From NCBI GenBank assembly GCA_018340375.1, contig JAFFJZ010000016.1, positions 5,091,372 to 5,155,371 of the forward strand: a DNA stretch of 64,000 bases. The letters run 5' to 3'. This stretch comes from Gonatopus flavifemur (lineage: Eukaryota > Arthropoda > Insecta > Hymenoptera > Dryinidae). Made by a program: the position numbers and the translations under genes. The notes beneath the pieces were generated by a model. The model was not told the DNA's origin. It worked only from the letters and a program-made list of their open reading frames with translations, and made no database searches. Shown piece after piece: positions 34,110 through 46,028 of the stretch. Numbering within the stretch: the stretch's first letter is position 1; every line of letters starts with the position of its first letter.

Positions 34110-35243
34110 TCACCTTCGTTGCATTTGATTTGCCAGGTTTGCTTTTGATCCTAATTCTTGGAAAAATGAATAGATTACCCAATTCACTCGATTTTCCCTC
34201 TTTCTCTTGAGTATTTTAAATGATTCCGTGGTTTTATCAACAATAGCTTTGTCGGATAAGGAAGATCCAGGATTTTTTTGTAATTTGTTACAGTCATCTT
34301 GTATAGGACATAATTTGGATGCTTTTTGTTTCTCTTTGGTCCATTCCTGTTCCAAATTCTTGTTCTCACTGCACTGTTCATAGACAAATTGCATTCGCAC
34401 AATAAAATAATATTGGAGAATACTTTTCGTCACAATTTGGTGATGATCTTTGCACCCAACAAATGGTAAACACTCTACTTTTTCTAAACATGATGTGTTA
34501 TTGAATAGGGTGTTTTCATTTAAATTTTCTTCGGACAATATTTTCAGAGTAGCATGTTCAAGTATTGTAATTGGAGAACATAATTGTTCTGAAGGATGTA
34601 TCAGGATTCCTTGAGTTTTGATTAAAATCAGCTTGTGATGATCAGCCCTCACAGGACACTCCTTCGCATCTCCGTGGTCTCCACGTAGATACCACCTATC
34701 ACCGTGGAGACCACGGAGATGCGACGAAGTGTCCTTTTAGGGAGGGATATCTTCATTTGACGTCAATTTTAAAGATTGAACACAATCTTGACAAATCATA
34801 AAACGATTTTCATTGGGTACTTTGAATTGTACAAATCGTTGACTCTTTCTGGCAATATAACCTGCGATATAAGTTAGGACATGTTTGGATGTGGCTTCAA
34901 TAAAATCATCATGATCTCCTTTTTCAGAGGTTTGATGTTCATTTGCATGTTGAAAATAATCATGCTGGTGTAATATAAAAAGTGCTTCTGATGAAACATC
35001 CATGTTTTTCCCTTTATCAAGAATTGTGTCTAATTGGGCTTGCCATTGACTCTTCCTGTCTCCATTATCTGCAATATCTGAAATCTCCAATAAAGTCGAC
35101 AATATTTCATTGCTTTCAGTGTTACTTCCCTTTTGTGGTTTCACTAGAGAGTAAGTGGATATCAATCTGTACATTTGTATAAACAAAATGCTATTTGGGT
35201 GATCATTTTGGCCACAAGAATTTCTCATAATTCGAAAAAATCG
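34110..35243 (-). pseudogene. P-like/THAP9-type transposase, C-terminal exon
   Basis: An acceptor TTTTCAG at 35244 leads into RFFRIMRNSCGQNDHPN, followed by LFIQMYRLISTYSLVKP. Then come HVLTYIAGYIARK with RFMICQDCVQSL. These are the C-terminal landmarks of THAP9/P-element transposases. The frame ends at TAA (34737-34739), where an 83-bp palindrome is inserted. Beyond it the frame resumes as DHHKLILIKTQGILIHP, EHATLKIL and GCKDHHQIVTKSILQYYF, again in family order, ending at 34110. The TAA and the insertion disable this copy. Confidence 0.8.
34653..34735. mobile_element. 83-bp palindromic micro-MITE
   Basis: AGGACACTCCTTCGCATCTC is mirrored by GAGATGCGACGAAGTGTCCT; the CTCCGTGGTCTCCACG blocks also pair, leaving a loop of about 16 bases. 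It splits the C-terminal exon of the P-like transposase. The target duplication could not be settled. Confidence 0.75.
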
Positions 35244-35322
35244 CTGAAAATCATATTAATACGGAAAAATGTAGTTTTATCAGACATTTTGTGATTTTTT
35301 CGTGATACTGATTGAATATTAC

Positions 35323-35535
35323 CTCCAATGCGTCCTGATTCAATCTCGCAGTCATTGATTATTTGAAACCACAAACCGTGATGAGATATTGGCATATTTC
35401 CAGGGTTGCCTTCGAAGAAACTTCCAAACCATCACAAGTAGACTTTAATAGAAGAGCATAATTCAATCTGTTGGCTTCCCTTTCCCAATTCTCCAAATAT
35501 TTCGAAAATTCTTCGATTCTCTATTGAACATATAA
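35323..35535 (-). pseudogene. P-like transposase, upstream exon
   Basis: The minus strand gives IEEFSKYLENWEREANRL, STCDGLEVSSKATLE, CQYLITVCGFK, a stop and then MTARLNQDALE. It ends at a GTAATA donor. Spliced to the exon at 35243 across a 79-bp intron in phase 0, it yields the family signature NQDALE|RFF. A TAA replaces the residue between GFK and SMTARL, so the exon is dead. Confidence 0.8.
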
Positions 35536-35647
35536 AAAGTTTTCGTACATACAGCAAGCTGTCAAGTAGCAGAATAATTCAAAACTGCTAAGAAGGTTCT
35601 TGGAAGTTCTGAGCATGTTCCAGGAACATTCTCAGAATCTTCGAATC

Positions 35648-35718
35648 AGACTGTTTTGCATAAGTATATTCTATGCACATTTTCAGAATGTCTTTTTCAA
35701 ATTTATGCAAAACAGTCT
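35648..35718. repeat. Inverted repeat, 16-bp perfect arms
   Basis: AGACTGTTTTGCATAA (35648-35663) is exactly mirrored by TTATGCAAAACAGTCT (35703-35718). It may be a solo hairpin or MITE remnant. The stretch from here to 36150 has no other feature. Confidence 0.6.
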
Positions 35719-36156
35719 TACCTGCACATCGTATGCATCATCGCAGAATGAACACAGAATGTTTGAAAAGTTCTTGTGTTACTTGGGTTGAATTGAGTTG
35801 GGAACATAATTTCAGTAAACATTTTATCACTCTGATAGATATTGAAATGATCTGAATGAATTCAAAAGAACTCAAATTCTTCAGATACATTCAGCTAATT
35901 GAGAAAAAATTCAACTTTATCACATATGAGTTTGATTTGTCATTCAATATCTACAACGTTCCATTCCCCTCGAAAGGCTACATGTATGGGAGATAGTAGC
36001 TCACCTTATAACACTCGTCGTCTGATTTTGAAGCACCGTTAGGAGTGCGCGAGTTCATTACGGAAATTAATTTTTTTATCCTACGTCAAAATATTTGGGT
36101 GCTTAAGGAATCTTCCAATTCTGGGTGTTCATTTTCGTACAATTTTAGTGAGTCTG

Positions 36157-39100
36157 CATCATCATCATCATCATCATGAAGTAATCAGTCTTACGACTTG
36201 TTTGATGAAACCCTCCACCTCTGTCTATTATCCGCCGAACGTTTGATTTCTACATATCTACTACATCCCTTGTCTTGTACGATTTGCTTCATATAACTTG
36301 CTCTAGGTCTACCTTCACCAGTTTTACCATTCATTTTCCCTTCCAATATTGTTTTCAATAAACTCTCATGCCGTAATGTGTGTCCTATAAGATTGCTTCT
36401 CCTTTTCACGATGTGTTTCAAAAGATTTCTTTCTTCATTCATCTGCTCCAGTACTTCTTCATTTTTCACTTTGTCTATCCATTTTATTCTGAGCATCCTC
36501 CTATAACACCACATTCCAAAAGCTTCAAGTCTTCGTTGATCAGTTCTCCCCATTGTCCAAGTTTCGCAACCATATAATGCTGCGCTCCAAACGTAACTTT
36601 TCAAGAATTTCTTCCTTACTTCCAAGCTTATATTTTTTGAGCCTAATAACTGTTTCTTTTGGTGAAAAGCCTGTATCCCTTGTGCTATTCTTGCTCTTAT
36701 ATCTCTTTCGCTTTTGCCGTTTCCTGTAATTATGCTTCCTAGATATTTGAATTCTTTCACCTGTTGAATCGTCTCGGTATCTATTTTGATTTCCGTTCTT
36801 CTAGCTGTTTTCGCTGCTGTACACATCATGAATTCTGTTTTGTCTTCATTTATATTCATACAATAGTTTTCCAATAATATTGTTCTCATAGTGTTGAGAA
36901 GATTTTCTAACTCAGTACTACTCGTGGCAAGTATAGCTATGTCATCCGCGAATCTCAACATACTTATATTTTCTCCCTAAATCTGTAATTTCGATTGAAT
37001 TTCCTTCCTCACTTCGTTCATTGCTTCTTCTATATATAAATTGAAAATCAGTGGCGATAATGAGCATCCTTGTCTCACCCCTCTTCTTATTTGTGCTTCC
37101 CCTTCCTGACCCTCTATGTCTATTATTGCACTTTGATTCTTATATGATTCGTATATTATTCTTCTATCTTTATAATTCATCCCCACCTTCTTTAGGATCG
37201 CAAACATCTTCTCCCAGTCCACATTATCGAAAGTCTTTTGTATATCCACAAAACCTATGTATACAGATTTCTTCAGCGCTATCCTTTTCTCTATTACTGC
37301 CCTCAGTGCTAAAATTGCTCCTCGCGTTCCCCTATTTTTTCTGAAACCAAACTGATCTTCTGCCAATCTACTCTTTATTTTATTTTCCATCCTCCTGTAT
37401 ATAATTTTGGTCAGTATTTTCGAAGCATGTGAAGTTAAACTGATCATTCTGTAGTTCTCGCATTTATCTGCCCCTTGTTTTTTCGGGATAGTGACAATTT
37501 TATTCTTTTGGAAATCTTCCGGTACTTCTCCTTTTTCGTACATATCTCCAATCAATTCAAACAGTGCGTCACGAGTTCCTCCACTGGAGGCTTTTATAAG
37601 GTTCGCACTTATGCCATCTATGCCTGGCGCTTTATTATTTTTCAATTCTTTCAAAGCCTTGTCGAATTCTGATCTCAATATCGAATCTCCCAATTCTTCC
37701 TCATCTACATCCTCTTCTTTCTCTAAAAGTGCTATATCATCGCTTCCTCTATACAAGTCTTCCAAATGATTGATCCACTGTTCTATTTTCTCTTCCGTTT
37801 TTATCAATTGTCGTCCTAGAGAGTTTCTAATCTTATTGTTTCTAGATTTCATTTGTCCGAAAAATCTTTTAACAATCCTATATGCTTCATCTATTTTTCC
37901 TAAATGCAATCTTATTTCTATTTCCTGACATTTCTCTTCTAACCACTGTTCTTTTGCTTTCCTTGATTCTTTTATTATTTTATTTCCCAATGATTTGTAT
38001 CGTTGCTGGCCTTCTTGGCTATCATTATTCTTGTATTTTCTTCTTTCATTTATCAATTCTAAAATTTCTCCCGTTATCCATGGGTTTTTAGCTTCTAATC
38101 CATCATTCTCCAAAATCTTATCCGCACATTCTCTTATATTTCCCTTCATCTTTGTCCATCTCCTCTCTATTCCCAAGTCTTTCTCTTTTTGGTCTCCTAA
38201 TTTTCCATCCAACATTTTCTCGAATGCCTCATGTGTTTGTTTTTGCTTGAGGTTCTTCAAATTCCATCTTTTCTGCATTTTCCTTTTCTTCTTCAGAGAT
38301 TTGAATTTCAGAGAACATTTCATCATCAACACATTATGATCACTATCTATATCTGCACTGGGATAAGTTTTACAGTTTTTCACTTGGTTTCTAGATCTTT
38401 GTTTCACCAATATGTAATCAATTTGGTATCTTGCTGTATCTCCTGGCATTTTACAAGTGTAGATTCTTCTTGGATGATTTTCAAATAAAGTGTTTGTGAT
38501 AACCATCCTCTGACTTTCACAAAATTCGACTCAACGTTGTCCTCTATCGTTCCTCCTCCCTAACGCGAAATCTCCCATTATGTTTCCCTCTTTTCCTTGT
38601 CCTACTACCGCATTCAAATCCCCCATCACTATCAAATTCTCTTCTTACTTCACATATTCTCTCACTTTTTCTATTTCTCCGTACGTTTTTTCAATATCTT
38701 CCTCCGAATATGCAGATGTGGGCATGTATACTTGGACTATGACTGTGTCCACCGGTTTTGTTCTGATTCTAACCATCATCACACGTTCATCATGTTGCAA
38801 ATAATTTCCTATACTATTTCCTACTCTTTCATGCATTACAATTCCTACACCTGCTTGACCGTTCTTTGATCCTGTATGAATTATTCTATAATCCCCACTC
38901 CAGAAATCGCCCTCTTGTGGCCATCTCATTCCGCTAATCCCCATTACGTCTATGTTCAACCTATTCATTTCTAATTTCCTAATTTTCCCGCTTGCCTCAG
39001 TGATCTAACATTCCACGCTCCGACTCGAAGAATGTTGTTTCTTTTCTCTCTCCTATTCTTCAGTTTTCGTTCTTTGCTGATGAAGCTTCCTCGAGCAGCC

Positions 39101-39350
39101 TCCACCCGGAGATCCGAATAGGAGACTAGTTCACCTCCGGAATATTTTACCCGAGAGAGCGTCATCATATATTTATTAATTCGTTCGTTTGTTTTTGTTA
39201 CATATTATTCCAGGTTTGGAAAAGGTTTCATTTCCTCGGGAAGTATTGAAACATGTCAAGGAAGGTAGTTTCCCCTTGCTTTCCTCCCGTCCTTGCCGAT
39301 GTTGCTGCCATTAGGATGATTTCGTTTCTCTCAGTTTGTATTCTTTCTCT
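36157..39350 (-). mobile_element. RTE-clade non-LTR retrotransposon
   Basis: An element of about 3.1 kb on the minus strand. The 3' end is a (TGA)n tail, seen on the plus strand as repeated CAT at 36157-36177, which is usual for RTE elements. The gene order is endonuclease then reverse transcriptase in one frame. The 5' boundary is not certain; coding sequence begins by 39168 and the upstream 180 bp may be 5' untranslated. It lies between the dispersed P-like exons at 39790 and 35535. Confidence 0.85.
36191..39168 (-). pseudogene. RTE endonuclease-reverse transcriptase, few lesions
   Basis: The polyprotein can be followed end to end. The apurinic-type endonuclease starts with LRVGAWNVRSLRQAGKL, then MGISGMRWPQ, GVGIVMHERVGN, VQVYMPTSAY and MGDLNAVVG. 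The reverse transcriptase has KAPGIDGISANLIK, EDQFGFRKNRGTRGAI, VDIQKTFDNVDW, RRGVRQGCSLSPLIFNLY and LRFADDIAI. The C-terminus has LYGCETWTM. Lesions are one frameshift near 38972, TAA at 38645-38647, a TGA near 38533 and TAG at 36977-36979. Apart from these the frame is open, so the copy is moderately young. The sequence resembles proteins often misnamed craniofacial development protein 2-like. Confidence 0.88.
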
Positions 39351-39455
39351 TGAGTAGTTCATTCCACTCAAAAAAAAGATCCAACTCTGAGATACTCATC
39401 CTCCCCACCACGTGGAGGAAGAAGATACTACTAGGGATGGATAAAAAGGATATCA

Positions 39456-39708
39456 ACACTGAAAAAAAAATTTATTTCAGTCAAATAAATATTCATTTGT
39501 CCTGTACCAAAAAAATATTTATTAGAATTAACAAAATATTCTTTGGAACCAAAATAATTCATTGGGATCAAATAAACGATTAAAACCATCCATTTAATTG
39601 AAATAAATTATTTTGGTTCCAAAGAATATTTTGTTAATCCTCATAAATATTTCTTTGGTACAGGACAAATAAATATTTATTTGACTGGAATAAATTTTTT
39701 TTTCAGTG
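39456..39708. mobile_element. Palindromic MITE with CACTGAAAAAA ends
   Basis: CACTGAAAAAAAAATTTATT is mirrored by AATAAATTTTTTTTTCAGTG. Inner blocks AAATATTCTTTGGAACC/GGTTCCAAAGAATATTTTG also pair, so all 253 bp fold around a centre near 39580. No coding capacity. Confidence 0.8.
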
Positions 39709-39789
39709 AAGGACAGGTATCATGAATATCCCCCTGGAAGACCCGCAAAATCATCCACGGGGAGGAGTGAGTCTGCAACACCGAAAAAT

Positions 39790-40487
39790 TGGAATGCGAT
39801 CGCTACATTCATTTTCTGAAAAATATTTTGGTCTCACATGAGCTGATCCGAGTTTGTGACTCGCTTTTAAATTGAAATCCGTAGGGTTTTTAATTTTCAA
39901 TAGCACATCCCAATGGTTCAATTTAATTACACCATCAAGTGTCTGAAAACATAATAAACAGTGTCAAAAATAATTTTGTCAAATATACATCCCATATATA
40001 TTGATAATTCAACATGAATTCATAATGTTTCTCCAAACAAACTGGAATGAATATGAATAGTCCATGTGATCGAATATTATAATCAACTCAACCAACTTTC
40101 TTCTTGACTTGTTAAAAAATTTCTCAGACATTTAATTAAATGAGGAAAATCAGGAAGAAACCATAGCCGACGATCAGGATCTACGATGTGAGTGCAACTC
40201 ACTTTTTGTGATGAAATGCCAAATGGATTCCACATTGCTCGGTTCCACGAAGCACCATCTGTCGTAACAGTATCAACGTACAACCCAGCTTTTCCTGTTA
40301 GAATAATACACTCAGTAATAATTTGATGGAGAACCGTGCTACTTGCACACCTTTTACTCAAGGAACAAGCTAGGGCCTGTACCCATTTTCCTTGAAATGG
40401 TTAAAACATTAGCACGAGCGCATGGTCACCTCTCTTATTTTTGTCGTGTAATGGCGTGTACTGTCCAAATTCACGAATCCTCCGAAT
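39790..40487 (-). pseudogene. P-like/THAP9-type transposase, middle exons
   Basis: One piece reads IREFGQYTPLHDKNKRGDH, then PFQGKWVQALACSLSKRCAS, VDTVTTDGASWNRAMW and RLWFLPDFPHLIKCLRN down to 40083. After an intron with a TTTTCAG acceptor at 39943, a second piece begins TLDGVIKLNHWDVLL and ends RPKYFSENEC near 39790. TDGASWNRAMW and LWFxxDFPHLIK are hallmarks of the RNase H-like core of P-element and THAP9 transposases. At least one stop interrupts the first piece. The C-terminal exons continue in order beyond the RTE insertion at 35535-34110. Confidence 0.82.
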
Positions 40488-40763
40488 CTTAGGTGTTTTT
40501 GACGCGGAATACAAGTGAAACGAACTGTTTTCCAATAAAATATGATTTTTTGATCATGTCAATGATTTCATACAATTCTACCGTACCATTATATTATCAA
40601 ATTTTATCAATAACAGCTTTTGAAATTATGAAACATAATCATGAATAAATCCACATAATATGATAAATATGGAATAACTCTGCTCGAAGCAATATATTTA
40701 GCGCGATTTCTTATTCGTATTGATTTTTTTTTTTAATTTTCATCTTCGGGAAAGCATCTACAT

Positions 40764-42768
40764 TCAATGATGGAGAAAATACTCGTAAATGCAAAGTAAT
40801 GTCCGAAGTTGGGATGGAACAATGGTATTTGAGTGTTTCTGGGATTGTTTTTGCAGTCTGAAGCGAGTTTTGAACTTTTTAGCAGTGATTCCATGATTTG
40901 TCTTCGAACAGAAAGGAACAACAGTTTCTGAAAGATTTCTCTCTGCCCATTCGTAAAGCGCATGAAGATCTAAAATTCGCTGCTCAGACCTCGGTTGAAG
41001 ACTCGCTCGAGCTGCTAGGCGTTTCAGATTACCATCGATACCGTTACAAGGCCCTTTCCCATGAGCGGTTGCATGGAAATGCCATCCAGCCGCTATTCCA
41101 AAATCTTTGTAATGATACAAAAAATTTTTGAGATTATATCTATTCTTGAAGTGCTGAGATGCTCCATCCGTAAAATGGAAAATTTTTCTTGGTTGAAAAT
41201 GCTCTTTCAAGGACGCTATTATAATTTTTTGGAATTCGTACACAGCTATTGTATCGTGATTCAAATTATCCGATAAAATAGCAATGCTCCGATGACTGAG
41301 TTCGTTTCCTTGTCTGTAATAAATGACAGTTGTGAAAATTGTCGTTTGGTCGTTCCAGTGGAAACCCCGTGCAGCATTCTGGGCTACAAACGCATAATTT
41401 TCCGCGAAATCGCATGAAACTAAAAATTCTCCTTCTTGTAAATTATCCTTCAAATTTCTCAGAAAAGATGACTGTTGTTTCACAACGAATGAATGGGATT
41501 GGAGTTCCGAAAGGCAACGCAAAAGTTCTTCTAGAAAATCTTCTGCATCTGCAACTTCAGTACGCAAAGTGTTACGATCAGTCTGTTGCCAAATTTGATA
41601 TTCGAGTTTTTCGATGCAATTGTCTTCGAAAACTGTTTGTAAAACATTCTGGAAACCCTCTTTGCCAGGACATGATAAACATTCATCGAGATAACATTCG
41701 ACACATGGATTCTGACATAAAAACATTTCAAGAGCACCATGATGAGTGGCGATTGGATTATTCGTACCGGATGTTAATTTTTGAATATCTATCGCATCAA
41801 GCATCAAATTGACATTCTCGTGATGGAGACAAACGCAAACAGTATGCGTTCCACTAGCACCAGCGAGTTTGCAATCACGAGGTCTGAGCTGCGAGAATGT
41901 AGAGGGACTGACCGGAACAGTAGGATTCTGATATTTGAAAGCAAAATATAATTCTGAACGATTGCACAGAATCAATCTCTTTTGTACGTGCTCTCGTGAT
42001 CCGTCTTCTTTTTCAACTGAAACAAAATCTTTCGTGCCCTGCATTATACGACTATTTTCATCATCATTATAGAGACTTATGATCTTGTTTTTTATTTCAA
42101 AAGCTGAATAATGACTCCCCCTTGCAGATGGTAACGTTAGAATACCATTTTCTTTTACCAGTTCGATAGTAACCCAATAGCTTGCCGTTCAGAAGTCTCG
42201 AACTCGTCAGCAAGTCTCTTGTGACCCCAGGATTTTGGCGCAAGCGTGAGGAGTAATACTTTTTCCGAAGCACTCGAAGAAGTTTTATATTTCTGCTTTA
42301 TTTGATCAGGACCCTCCATAGCCAATTCATGTTTCTCAATATTATAATCTCTTGGTGTCTTCTCCAATGACTGGTAATCATCGTCATTAGCATGTTCATC
42401 AATACCATCATCATCGTCATCCTGAATTATGTGAAACATATCATAGTAATTAATTGTCATTCGCATAAATGTATTGTTCATCTTCATTGATGTACAAATT
42501 GTCCTTTCAGCAATTGAAAATATAATATCAATACCTCGAGTGGAACATGACCGAACGAATCATGTTGTGCATCAATTGGAGGCTTCTCTTCAGAACAAGC
42601 AGCAGTTTCTTTTCTACATAACCCGCACACTTTCGCATCGGGAAGGATACTGGCAAACTTTTTTTGTAGCTTTGGAGAAATAGTTCTCAATCCTCTTGAT
42701 ATGAATTTGTGATGGTTTTTTTGCAATGGGTTACAACAACGATCAACGAAACTTTGAGTTGCAGACAT
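40764..42768 (-). pseudogene. Unclassified DDE-like transposase, one frameshift
   Basis: Exon 1 (42768-42535) has a VCGLCRKE zinc-binding pair. A 113-bp intron (42422-42534) has GTATTG and ATTCAG borders and phase 0 on both sides. Exon 2 opens with an acidic run, then SEKVLLLTLAPKSWGHKR. A one-base frameshift near 42160 separates it from LVKENGILTLPSARG. The frame then stays open to 40764 through VQKRLILCNRSELYFAF, SGTHTVCVCLHHENVNLML and PCVECYLDECLSCPG. The core follows with SCDFAENYAFVAQ, HFTDGASQHFKN and ATAHGKGPCNGIDGNLKR. These three acid-bearing blocks look like a DDE/RNase H-like core. I know the pattern from many arthropod and cnidarian transposon proteins but cannot name the superfamily. 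About 630 residues; only the frameshift damages it. Confidence 0.75.
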
Positions 42769-43091
42769 TTTTGAGAATCAAGAAATGTTGTGTCAATAAT
42801 CTTGTATTCCATCTATCAACTGAATTGCCTACAAACAAACACAATCAAACAGTTGGAAAAGAACAAATTGATTTCCATCACGAATTGCGAATCATATTCA
42901 GAATTGAAACAATTTGACTTACAATTCAAGATCGTGTCATGCGATGTGATTTTCCGTGTGACATCAAGTTGTATGAAGTATGCGTATAAACAAGGAAAAA
43001 CAAATGGACATCGTCGATACGTTTGATGTATCCAAGATGTTTACAGAATTCCAATCGTTCACCGAATTGAGAAAAATCGACCACAAATTCA

Positions 43092-43206
43092 AATGAATAG
43101 ATTTGAGAACTATTCTTACAAGTCTACAACAAAAGTTTCCCAACATTCTTTCCGATGCAGAAGTGTGTGGGTTATGCAGGGAAGAAGCCAGTGTATTTTC
43201 TAGAGA
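43092..43206 (+). pseudogene. Inverted fragment of the same transposase
   Basis: The plus strand encodes LRTILTSLQQKFPNILSD, then AEVCGLCREEASVFS. This is a diverged paralogue of the exon 1 segment GLRTISPKLQKKFASI...VCGLCRKET at 42768-42535. The two are head to head, about 320 bp apart. Only this zinc-binding segment is present. Confidence 0.75.
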
Positions 43207-43625
43207 GCAGGATTATTCCATATTTATCATATCATGTATATTTATTCATTATTATGTTCCATAATTTCACAAGCTGTTATTGATGAAGTTTGATAATACA
43301 ATGTTACGGTAACATGGTATGAAATCATTGGCATGATTAAAAAATCATATTCCATTGAAAAACAGTGTGTTCCACATCAATTTCGCGTCAGCGGTATGAC
43401 GGACCGTATCAGAACGTTCAGTAGCTAATAGGAATATGCGACACGCGCGCTCCATACCTTTGCGAATGCCAGATGAGATTTTCTTCCCATAATTTCTCCT
43501 ACACGATTTTGAAGCTGAAGAATCCAGCTTCCAGATGAGCTAACTTGAGAAATTTTCGAAATTGTCGGAATTGAAGGAAAATGCAAAAATAACTTTGAAC
43601 TCGCTAAATTTGTTGGAAAAAATTT
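43207..43625. other. No recognised gene
   Basis: AT-rich spacer between the transposase fragment and the LINE tail. Confidence 0.35.
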
Positions 43626-44755
43626 TTGTATGTATGTATGTATGTATCCTTCTATTTCTTTTCCGTCGGCGCCCACTTACAATGCTTGTGAGCGCCACCC
43701 CCCTCATACAAATGCTCTTTACTTAATCTACTTATCACGACTACATCCGAGCTTATGGATACATAGACAATGGAAACCTTAACCTATGCATCCACCCACG
43801 CCAGATCGAGAGAGAGATCACACATCATTCCATTCTTACAATCATTCATCCCCCTCCTCCCTCCCCCCTCGACCCCTCCCACTCTTCCTCCTTCCCTCCA
43901 GTTCCCTCATCCACCTTTCTCTCCTCCCGTCATATCCTAAATTTCTCTCACCCTTCCATCTAACCCCACCCCTCTCCCTCCTGTGCATCTCTCCAAAACA
44001 TGTTTCCACTCCTCTACTTCCCCTCCACATACCCTGCACATCCTCTCCTCCTCTTGTTACCAGTATCTCCCCCCCCCCCATCTCGTTCCCCAATTTGAAC
44101 CTCGCTATCCTTCTCGCCTACTTGACCCCCTTGTTCACCTTCGAATATTCCGGATTCCCTTCTACTATAATGAATTCAAACCACCGATTATATTATGATA
44201 CTCCTATCCTCATCCTCCTCTCCTCCAATCGGCTTCCTCTATCTTTTTTCTCCAATTTCCCCACCCGGCCTGCCCCTCTTTTATTCCTACCTCAAATTTT
44301 TTCCCTTCCATCCCTATTTCCTCCAGCCAATCCCTCCTTCAATCCTCCCACCTCCCCTCCCCATTCTTCTATCCTCCATCTCCCTCTAGCATCTCACAGC
44401 TACCTCTCCTGCCTCCCCTTTTTCCAGGTCGACCTCATATCTATATGCCCTCTTCCTGAATCCTATTCTTAATTCATTCCTCCTGCACTCCTCCCTCACC
44501 ATGTATCCTGGCGTTCTCCAATCCAAACCCAGCAGCCACCCCGAATACTTCTCCTGCAACCCCTACATTCCCTTTCTGTCTTCCCATCTCCATATCTGCG
44601 CCCCATATTCCAAAACTGTTCTCACCAACCTATTCCATAACCATAACCTCCTCCTCCAGTCCACTCCAAATTCCCTTTCCCTCATCTCCCAGACTGTCCT
44701 CATCACTCTCATTCCTTCCCTCAACCTTTCCCTCACCATCCCCTCCTGTCTCCCA

Positions 44756-45660
44756 TTACTCTGAATAATATATCCGAAGTATTACATATTCCTTGACCTC
44801 CTCCACCACCTCCTCCCCACACTCCCACATCATCTCTTTCTTCCTCCCCCCGCCCCTCCTAAACCTCAACACCTTCGTTTTCCTCATGTTCACCTCCAGC
44901 CCTTTTCCTCTGAAATACCTCCTCATCACCCCCATTACCTCCTGAAGCTCCTCCACCCTTGATAACACGACTATGTCGTCCGCATATGCGAGCGACCGAA
45001 ATCCCTTCCCCCCCTTCCCTAACTCCACCCCCTCTATCGCTCCTTGCCAACTCCTCTTCCAGGTCTGCCATCGGTAAATTGAACTGGGGCTCAGGGGGCA
45101 CCTTCGCTCAATTTTCCTCACCGTTCTAAATGCCTCCATCACCTCATCTTCCACGCGAACCTTACATCTCGTCTAGCCATAAAGTCTCTTAATTCTCCTT
45201 ATTCATCCCTCCCTAACCCTTCCCTTTCTCATCTTCTCCCATAACACTTCCCTGTTCACCGTATCAAATGTGGCCTTCAGGTCCACGAAACCCGCCGCTT
45301 TCCTCTCTTTCCTCTTCTTTATTTTCCTCCCTATAATATGGTTCGAAGCGTGGATATTATCGATGGGACCCACCCCTTTTCTAAACCCCGTCTGGTTCCC
45401 CGGAATCATCCCCTTCTCCTCCACCTCTTTTTCCAACCTCTTCGCCACTATCATCTTATACACCTCATACAACGCTGTGGTCAACACCACTCCTCTGTAT
45501 TCCTCTACTTTCTTCCCCCCTCCCCTCTTCGCTATCGTGACTATCCGGCCCTCTTTCCAGTCCTCCGGGATTCTTCCTCTTCTCCATATTCCTTCCAGTA
45601 TCTCCCATACCGACTTTATCACCTCCTCACCCCCATATAACCATGCCCCTTCCGGTATTC
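44756..45660 (-). pseudogene. LINE reverse transcriptase fragments
   Basis: One frame (45622-45203) gives the first reverse-transcriptase blocks: GRIPEDWKEGRIVTIAKR, VEEYRGVVLTT, NQTGFRKGVGPIDN and GFVDLKATFDTVNREVLW. A second frame (45154-44756) has CPLSPSS and AYADDIVVLSRVEEL with the catalytic YADD, then GLEVNMRKTKVLRFRRGGG. Frameshifts and a gap separate them. A short FWNVAGVGGEEEDF near 45820 is the start of the endonuclease, but most of that domain is deleted. The region 44760-43790 keeps the composition of the C-terminal part. Confidence 0.85.
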
Positions 45661-46028
45661 CTCCTCCTCACCTTTCCTTTCTTGAGTTTCCCTATCGCTT
45701 CCCTCACTTCCTCTCATTCAATCTCACTTTCTCCATCCTCCGTTTCCAGTTTCCGTAGTCCTACCACTTACCATTCCTCCATCCCTTCACAGAAATCCTC
45801 TTCTTCTCCTCCTACACCTGCTACGTTCCAAAAACCTATTCTTCACCCACCCTCATCCCTCTTTTCCTCCTTCCATCTTCTCTCTCCGTTCTTGTTTTCT
45901 ATCATCCTGATTCTCCTCTTTTCATCTCCCCCTGTCTCGTCCGAAAACCCTCCTCCTCTTTCCCCTCTTCTCCCACTCCCTCAATTCTCCCAGAGTACTC
46001 TGCTCTACTCCTCAGTTTCTCCCTTCCC

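Noticed and set aside
37051..38488. Plus-strand frames over the RTE element
   Set aside because: Shadows of the minus-strand endonuclease-reverse transcriptase.
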